Source of the DNA: Stutzerimonas stutzeri
GTDB lineage: Bacteria; Pseudomonadota; Gammaproteobacteria; Pseudomonadales; Pseudomonadaceae
DNA: 64,000 nucleotides
NCBI GenBank assembly: GCA_019056435.1
Contig: CP077641.1
Span: 1,736,001 to 1,800,000 of the forward strand
Direction of reading: 5' to 3'
Shown: positions 58,717 to 64,000 of the stretch, one piece after another
Layout of the letters: each line of letters begins with the position of its first letter
How positions within the stretch are numbered: the first letter of the stretch is position 1
Program-made: the position numbers and the translations under genes
Notes under the pieces: generated by a model
What the model was told of the DNA's origin: nothing
The model's input: only the letters and a program-made list of their open reading frames with translations
The model's database searches: none

Positions 58717-60606
58717 ATGTCCCAGCCGATACCCCTCAAGGACCACGAAAAGGACGCCCGCCTGGTGCGTCAACGGGTAATCGTGGGCGCGGTGGTCGTG
58801 CTCGTGATGATCGGCGTGCTGATTGCCCGCCTGTATTACCTGCAAGTGGTGCAGTACCAGTACCACTCGACGCTGTCGGAAAACAATCGGGTACATGTCC
58901 AGCCCATCCCGCCCAACCGCGGGCTGATCTTCGATCGCACCGGCAAGATCATCGCCGATAACCGTCCGAGCTTCAGCCTGACGGTGACTCGCGAGCGTGC
59001 CGGCGATTGGCGCAAGACGCTGGACGCAGTAGTCGAGGTGCTGGGGCTGTCCGCCGAGGAGCGTCAGCTGTTCGAGAAACGCGTGTTGCAGGGGCGGCGT
59101 CCGTTCGAGCCGGTGCCGATCATGTATGAGCTGTCCGAGGAACAGATTGCGCGCATCGCGGTGGACCAGTTCCGCCTGCCGGGTGTCGAAGTGGCGGCAC
59201 AGCTGGTGCGGCATTATCCGCAGGGTGAGCATTTCGCCCATTCGGTCGGTTACGTCGGACGCATCAACGAATCGGAGCTCAAACAGCTCGATCCGGTCAA
59301 TTACAGCGGCACCCACCATATCGGCAAAACGGGTATCGAGCGCTTCTACGAGGACTCGCTGCACGGCCAGGTGGGCTACGAGGAAGTGGAAACCAATGCC
59401 CGCGGCCGGGTGCTGCGGGTGCTCAAGCGCACCGATCCGATCCCCGGCAAGGACCTGACCCTGACTCTCGATCTGGCGTTGCAGGAGGCCGCCGAGGCTG
59501 CGCTCGCCGGGCGCCGCGGGGCGGTTGTGGCGCTGCAGCCTTCGACCGGCGAGGTGCTGGCAATGGTCAGCCAGCCGAGTTTCGACCCGAACCTGTTCGT
59601 CACTGGCATCAGTTTCAAGGACTACGGCGCGCTGCGCGATTCGATCGACCGGCCGCTGTTCAACCGCGTCCTGCGCGGACTCTATCCACCCGGCTCGACG
59701 ATCAAGCCGATGATGGCGGTCGCCGGTCTCGACACGGGCGTGGTAACCGAAAACTCGCGCGTTTTCGACCCCGGCTTCTTCCAGCTACCCAACGTCAAAC
59801 ACAAGTACCGCAACTGGAACCGCGGCGGCGACGGCTGGGTGGATCTGGAAACGGCCATCATGCGTTCCAACGACACCTATTTTTACGACCTCGCCCACAA
59901 GATGGGCATCGATCGCATGCATGACTACATGACCCGCTTCGGCATCGGTCAGCGCGTCTCGCTGGACATGTTCGAAGAGACGGCCGGCCTGATGCCCTCG
60001 CGTGACTGGAAGCGGGCGCGCTACCGCCAGCCCTGGTATCCGGGCGAGACGGTCATCCTCGGCATCGGCCAGGGCTACATGCAGACCACGCCGCTGCAGC
60101 TTGCACAGGCGACGGCGTTGATGGCCAACCGGGGCAAATGGATCCGCCCGCATCTGGCGCGTCGCATCGAAGGCGAGATGCCGGTCGACCCGGAACCGAT
60201 GCCGGACATTCAATTGCGTGATCCGCGCTACTGGGAGGCCTCGATCAACGGCATGGTGAAAGTACTGCACGGTGCGCGGGGAACCGCCAAGAAGGTGGGC
60301 GACACCTCGACCTATCGCATCGCCGGCAAGAGCGGTACGGCCCAGGTCGTGGCGATCAAGCAGGGCGAGCGCTATGACAGCGGCAAGCTCAACGAGCGGC
60401 ATCGCGACCATGCCTTGTTCGTCGCCTTCGCCCCGGTGGACAACCCGCAGATCGCCGTCGCGGTGATGGTGGAAAACGGCGAGTCCGGCTCGGGCGTTGC
60501 CGCGCCTGTGGCCAAGCAGGTGATGGACGCCTGGTTGCTGGATGAAGACGGTCAGCTCAAGGCCGAGTACGCGCCGATGCTCAAAGCGGAGGTCTCGGCG
60601 CCATGA
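58717..60606 (+). CDS. mrdA: Penicillin-binding protein 2 (peptidoglycan transpeptidase MrdA)
   Basis: Elongasome transpeptidase, 629 residues. An N-terminal membrane helix (~22-45) is followed by a dimerisation domain with IPPNRGLIFDRTG. The transpeptidase has the active-site Ser in PPGSTIKPMM (~328), the SxN-like MRSNDTYFY and the KSGTAQV triad (~541). It is intact, and its end overlaps the rodA start by 4 bases (ATGA), the normal mrdA-rodA coupling. Confidence 0.97.
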   Translation: MSQPIPLKDHEKDARLVRQRVIVGAVVVLVMIGVLIARLYYLQVVQYQYHSTLSENNRVHVQPIPPNRGLIFDRTGKIIADNRPSFSLTVTRERAGDWRKTLDAVVEVLGLSAEERQLFEKRVLQGRRPFEPVPIMYELSEEQIARIAVDQFRLPGVEVAAQLVRHYPQGEHFAHSVGYVGRINESELKQLDPVNYSGTHHIGKTGIERFYEDSLHGQVGYEEVETNARGRVLRVLKRTDPIPGKDLTLTLDLALQEAAEAALAGRRGAVVALQPSTGEVLAMVSQPSFDPNLFVTGISFKDYGALRDSIDRPLFNRVLRGLYPPGSTIKPMMAVAGLDTGVVTENSRVFDPGFFQLPNVKHKYRNWNRGGDGWVDLETAIMRSNDTYFYDLAHKMGIDRMHDYMTRFGIGQRVSLDMFEETAGLMPSRDWKRARYRQPWYPGETVILGIGQGYMQTTPLQLAQATALMANRGKWIRPHLARRIEGEMPVDPEPMPDIQLRDPRYWEASINGMVKVLHGARGTAKKVGDTSTYRIAGKSGTAQVVAIKQGERYDSGKLNERHRDHALFVAFAPVDNPQIAVAVMVENGESGSGVAAPVAKQVMDAWLLDEDGQLKAEYAPMLKAEVSAP

Positions 60607-61749
60607 GCCAGACGTTCGACCGAACCATTTCGACGACCGACGTGATGCGCCGCCGCGCCACGCTGCTGCAGCGAATGCACATCGATGGCGTGCTTCTGGT
60701 GCTGTTGCTGATGCTCGCGTGCGGCAGCCTGTTCGTCCTTTATTCGGCCGGTGGCAAGAATGTCGACCTGCTGCTCAAGCAGGCTTCTTCGTTCGGCATC
60801 GGCATGGGCGCGATGTTCGTGATTGCCCAGCTGGAGCCGCGCTTCATGGCGCGCTGGGTTCCGCTCGGTTACCTGGTCGTCGTCGGCTTGCTGGTCGCGG
60901 TGGAGTTCGTCGGCTACACCGCGATGGGGGGCGACACGCTGGATCAGTATCCCCGGCGTGATCCGCTTCCAGCCGTCGGAGTTCATGAAGATCATCATGC
61001 CGATGACCATCGCCTGGTACCTGTCGGCACGGGCGCTACCACCCAGCCTCAAGCACACCCTGATCAGCCTGGCGCTGATCGTGGTGCCCTTCGTGCTCAT
61101 TCTCAAGCAGCCGGACCTGGGCACCTCGCTGCTGGTGCTGGTGTCTGGTGCCTTCGTCTTGTTCATCGCCGGTTTGCGCTGGCACTGGATCGCGGGTGCG
61201 GTCGCTGCGCTGGTGCCGATTGCGGTAGCGATGTGGTACTTCGTGCTGCACAACTACCAGAAGCAGCGCGTGCACACCTTCCTCGACCCGGAAAGCGACC
61301 CGCTCGGTACCGGGTGGAACATCATCCAGTCCAAGGCCGCGATCGGTTCCGGTGGCGTCTTCGGCAAGGGCTGGCTGCTGGGCACTCAGTCGCATCTCGA
61401 TTTTTTGCCGGAAAGCCATACGGACTTTATCATTGCGGTCCTCGCGGAGGAGTTCGGCCTGGTAGGGGTTTGCCTGCTGCTGCTGATCTATCTGTTGCTG
61501 ATCGCGCGCGGGCTGATGATCACCGTCCAGGCCCAGACGCTGTTCGGCAAGCTGTTGGCCGGGGCGCTGACCATGACGTTCTTCGTCTACGTCTTCATCA
61601 ACATCGGTATGGTCAGCGGGCTGCTCCCGGTCGTGGGCGTGCCGTTGCCTTTCATCAGCTTCGGCGGAACTTCGCTGGTGACGCTATTGTCAGGCTTTGG
61701 GGTCTTGATGTCGGTGCATACGCATCGCAAGTGGATCGCTCAGGTATGA
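60603..61749 (+). CDS. rodA: Rod-shape SEDS peptidoglycan polymerase RodA (one assembly frameshift)
   Basis: Glycosyltransferase partner of MrdA in cell elongation. Corrected length is 381 residues with about ten helices; an extra G in the run 60926-60931 splits it at G-Y-T-A-M-G-A-T-R-W. The corrected SEDS motif RWISIPGVIRFQPSEFMK is then continuous with the catalytic-loop region. The C-terminal VVGVPLPFISFGGTS is diagnostic. The ATG overlaps the mrdA stop. A 160-base gap with no supported gene follows. Confidence 0.95.
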
Positions 61750-61909
61750 GGGCATTGACGTTACGTCAGGCCAGGTCCCGCAGCCGGTCCGACCGGGTCA
61801 GGGCATGGGGCGCACCAGCTCAACGGCAGCTGACGCCAAGGGGCCCGGCGAACCGACGGCACAGGACAACCGCACAGCGGCCCGCGGCAACAACATCAAC
61901 AGACCCTAG

Positions 61910-62929
61910 GTGAAGTACTTGAATCCATTACGGCGTGGCAGGTTGGTGAATACCCTTTTCGGAGCCGGCTTGGTCGGCCTGATCGCCAGTATGCAGGTCG
62001 CACAGGCGGGCGATTACGAGGGCGAGAAGGTCGCTGAGTTCGTCCAGGAAATGACCCGTGACTATGGATTTGCCAGCGAGCAGCTGGTGGACCTGCTGGC
62101 CCAGGCCGAACGCAAGCAAGGCATCCTCGATGCCATTTCGCGCCCGGCCGAGCGAGTCAAGCCATGGAAGGAATACCGACCCATCTTCCTCACCGAGTCT
62201 CGCATTGCGCAGGGTGTGGACTTCTGGCGCGAAAACGAGACGGCGCTGGCGCGCGCTGAGGCCGAATTCGGAGTGCCTGCAGAGGTCGTCGTCGCGATCA
62301 TCGGCGTCGAGACCTTCTACGGCCGCAACACCGGCGGTCACCGCGTGATCGATGCCCTGACCACGCTCGGCTTCGACTACCCGCCGCGTCAGCCCTTCTT
62401 CCGCCAGCAGCTCAAGGAGTTTCTCCTGCTGGCCCGTGAGGAGCAGGTCGATCCGCTCACGCTGACCGGCTCCTACGCCGGTGCCATGGGCCTGCCGCAG
62501 TTCATGCCCAGTAGTTTCCGTGCCTATGCGGTGGATTTTGACGAAGACGGCCATATCGACATCTGGAAGAACCCCGTCGATGCCATCGGCAGTGCAGCCA
62601 ATTATTTCAAGCAGCACGGCTGGTCGGCAGGCGAACCGGTGGTGGCCCGAGCGCGTGTCGCGGGAGACCGGCATGCCGAAGGGCTGACCGAAGGGCTCGA
62701 GCCGATACTGACTGCAGCCCAGCTGCGTGAGTTGGGCTGGACGATCGACACCGAGGTTCCTGATGACACCCAGGTCACGGCATTTCGCCTGGATGGCGCC
62801 GAGGGCGACGAATACTGGGTCGGCTTGCCCAACTTCTACGTCATCACCCGTTACAACCGCAGCGTCATGTATGCCATGGCCGTTCACCAACTTGCCGGTC
62901 AGCTCGCGGCGGCGCGAGGGGACTCGTGA
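61910..62929 (+). CDS. mltB: Membrane-bound lytic murein transglycosylase B (MltB/SltB1)
   Basis: Family 3 lytic transglycosylase, 339 residues, GTG start. A signal-type hydrophobic segment (LFGAGLVGLIASMQVAQA) is present without a lipobox, so the form may be periplasmic. The catalytic Glu is in VVAIIGVETFYGRNTG (~130); ITLTGSYAGAMGLPQFMPSS-type residues LTGSYAGAMGLPQFMPSS follow at ~185. It cuts glycan strands during growth. Its stop overlaps the rlpA ATG. Confidence 0.94.
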   Translation: MKYLNPLRRGRLVNTLFGAGLVGLIASMQVAQAGDYEGEKVAEFVQEMTRDYGFASEQLVDLLAQAERKQGILDAISRPAERVKPWKEYRPIFLTESRIAQGVDFWRENETALARAEAEFGVPAEVVVAIIGVETFYGRNTGGHRVIDALTTLGFDYPPRQPFFRQQLKEFLLLAREEQVDPLTLTGSYAGAMGLPQFMPSSFRAYAVDFDEDGHIDIWKNPVDAIGSAANYFKQHGWSAGEPVVARARVAGDRHAEGLTEGLEPILTAAQLRELGWTIDTEVPDDTQVTAFRLDGAEGDEYWVGLPNFYVITRYNRSVMYAMAVHQLAGQLAAARGDS

Positions 62930-63909
62930 TGCGCATGCTTCGTTATCTGCTGGCAGGCGGTATCGCCGTGCTCGTGGTCGGTTGCTCGTCTTCGCCGTCA
63001 CCTAAGCTGCCATCTTCGAGCCAGCCCGAGAGCACCGGTCCCGCTGACTATGTGCGTCCACACAAGGACGGTGCCCCTTGGTGGGATGTCGATGTGTCGC
63101 GCATTCCGGACGCCACGCCCACGCCGCATAACGGCCCGTTCAAGGCCAACCCGTACACGGTGCTCGGCAAGACGTACTATCCGATCAACGACGGTCGCAA
63201 CTACAAGGCGACCGGGGTCGCTTCCTGGTACGGAACCAAGTTTCACGGCCAGCCGACCGCCAACGGCGAGAAGTATGACCTTTACGGCATGAGCGCTGCG
63301 CACAAGACCCTGCCGCTGCCGTCGTACGTGCGCGTCACCAATCTGGACAACAGCCGCTCGGTGATCCTGCGGGTCAACGACCGCGGCCCGTTCTACTCGG
63401 ATCGGATCATCGACCTGTCGTTTGCCGCCGCGAAGAAGCTCGGTTATGCCGAAACCGGTACGGCGCGAGTCAAGGTCGAGGGCATCGATCCCCAGCAATG
63501 GTGGGCGGAGCGCGGCGGTTCAGCGCCGGCGGTACTGGCCCAGCCGGTACGCAGTGACAGCCGTGGCACCAGCAGCCTGGCCCAGCCGGTGGAGAAGTAC
63601 ACGCCGCCGCCAACGCAGCATGCTGCGGCGACGGTCCCGGTCGAGGTCGATCGGAACGACGCACCGGGTGGGGACGGCTTGTTCCTGCAGGTCGGCGCCT
63701 TCGCCAACCCCGATGCGGCGCAATTGCTTCGTGACAAGCTCAGCAGCATCACCCAGGCGCCGGTGTTCGTCAGCTCGGTCGTGCATCAGGAGCAGATTCT
63801 GCACCGGGTGCGCCTCGGCCCGATCAGTTCGCCGGACGAGGCGGCTCAGCTCGAGCAGAGTGTTCGCCTCGCCAACCTTGGACAACCCCGGCGGGTGCGG
63901 GGCGACTGA
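62929..63909 (+). CDS. rlpA: Septal ring lytic transglycosylase RlpA
   Basis: Lipoprotein of 326 residues (VVGCSSS lipobox, Cys ~19). A double-psi beta-barrel domain at ~95-185 shows GVASWYGTKFHGQPTANGE and NDRGPFYSDRIIDLS, and a C-terminal SPOR domain (~245-320) begins LFLQVGAFANPDAA. In P. aeruginosa RlpA cleaves peptidoglycan without stem peptides during division. ATG 62929 (TGATG with the mltB stop) was chosen; a GTG three bases earlier is also possible. Confidence 0.95.
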   Translation: MRMLRYLLAGGIAVLVVGCSSSPSPKLPSSSQPESTGPADYVRPHKDGAPWWDVDVSRIPDATPTPHNGPFKANPYTVLGKTYYPINDGRNYKATGVASWYGTKFHGQPTANGEKYDLYGMSAAHKTLPLPSYVRVTNLDNSRSVILRVNDRGPFYSDRIIDLSFAAAKKLGYAETGTARVKVEGIDPQQWWAERGGSAPAVLAQPVRSDSRGTSSLAQPVEKYTPPPTQHAAATVPVEVDRNDAPGGDGLFLQVGAFANPDAAQLLRDKLSSITQAPVFVSSVVHQEQILHRVRLGPISSPDEAAQLEQSVRLANLGQPRRVRGD

Positions 63910-63979
63910 GCCCGCCACGCAGATAGCAGGACGCTGATTCATCCAGGACCGTATTGCCCATTTATTCACCGAGAGCGCA

Positions 63980-64000
63980 ATGACTATCACCAATTTCGTG
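63980..64000 (+). CDS. dacC: Start of the next gene, probably D-alanyl-D-alanine carboxypeptidase DacC
   Basis: Seven codons only (MTITNFV), from ATG 63980 with GAGAGCG before it. In pseudomonads rlpA is followed by dacC, which encodes penicillin-binding protein 5/6. The call rests on gene order alone, since no domain is visible in the window. Confidence 0.45.

Overview
This window is high-GC gammaproteobacterial chromosome. Gene order and protein sequences point to a pseudomonad, most likely the Stutzerimonas (Pseudomonas stutzeri) side of the group. The markers are the waaG-waaP-wapP-wapQ lipopolysaccharide core operon, FimX/FimW-type pilus regulators, MotA/MotB as a separate pair, RhdA-type rhodanese and the proA-nadD-rsfS-rlmH-mrdA-rodA-mltB-rlpA operon. 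No rRNA, tRNA, CRISPR array, insertion sequence or prophage gene was found.

Layout. 1-4.2 kb: end of waaG, then four overlapping genes for lipopolysaccharide-core kinases. 4.4-12.1 kb: carbamoyltransferase and glycosyltransferases, then an AT-richer accessory block (GT2, CgeB-like transferase, pyruvyl-transferase-like protein, O-antigen ligase, kinase-like protein). 12.2-15.5 kb: msbA and hldE. 15.5-21.9 kb: Nudix-like unknown, aldo/keto reductase, FAD oxidoreductase, SMR transporter, waaA, tolC-like gene. 22.0-24.1 kb: TPP riboswitch and thiC. 25.1-33.6 kb: a tightly packed run nudF-DUF1249-cpdA-yqiA-parE-esterase-like-aspartyl protease-parC. 33.7-45 kb: PqiC-like lipoprotein, smp, serB, fimX, fimW, psd, rhdA, HDOD protein. 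45-49.5 kb: motA, motB, rsgA, a membrane methyltransferase, orn. 49.7-54.4 kb: NAD(P)-binding protein, a MORN-repeat/C13 peptidase lipoprotein, MaoC hydratase, LrgA/LrgB, LON-domain protein. 54.4-64 kb: DedA-PAP2 fusion, then the proA to rlpA operon and the first codons of a probable dacC.

Functionally the window is about the cell envelope: core assembly and phosphorylation (waaG/P, wapP/Q, hldE, waaA), lipid A-core export (msbA), O-antigen ligation, peptidoglycan elongation and trimming (mrdA, rodA, mltB, rlpA) and phospholipid synthesis (psd). A motility and second-messenger set (motAB, fimX, fimW, cpdA, orn) and chromosome decatenation (parCE) complete it.

The most important practical observation is sequence quality. 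Seventeen genes are broken by 25 one-base indels, every one in or beside a homopolymer run, including essential genes (parE, msbA, rodA, waaP). Adding or removing one base at each site restores full-length proteins with lengths divisible by three. I therefore annotate these as intact genes with assembly errors, not pseudogenes, and give the whole span for each. The best candidate for new biology is the lipoprotein with 11 MORN repeats fused to a legumain-like C13 protease (50.4-52.0 kb).
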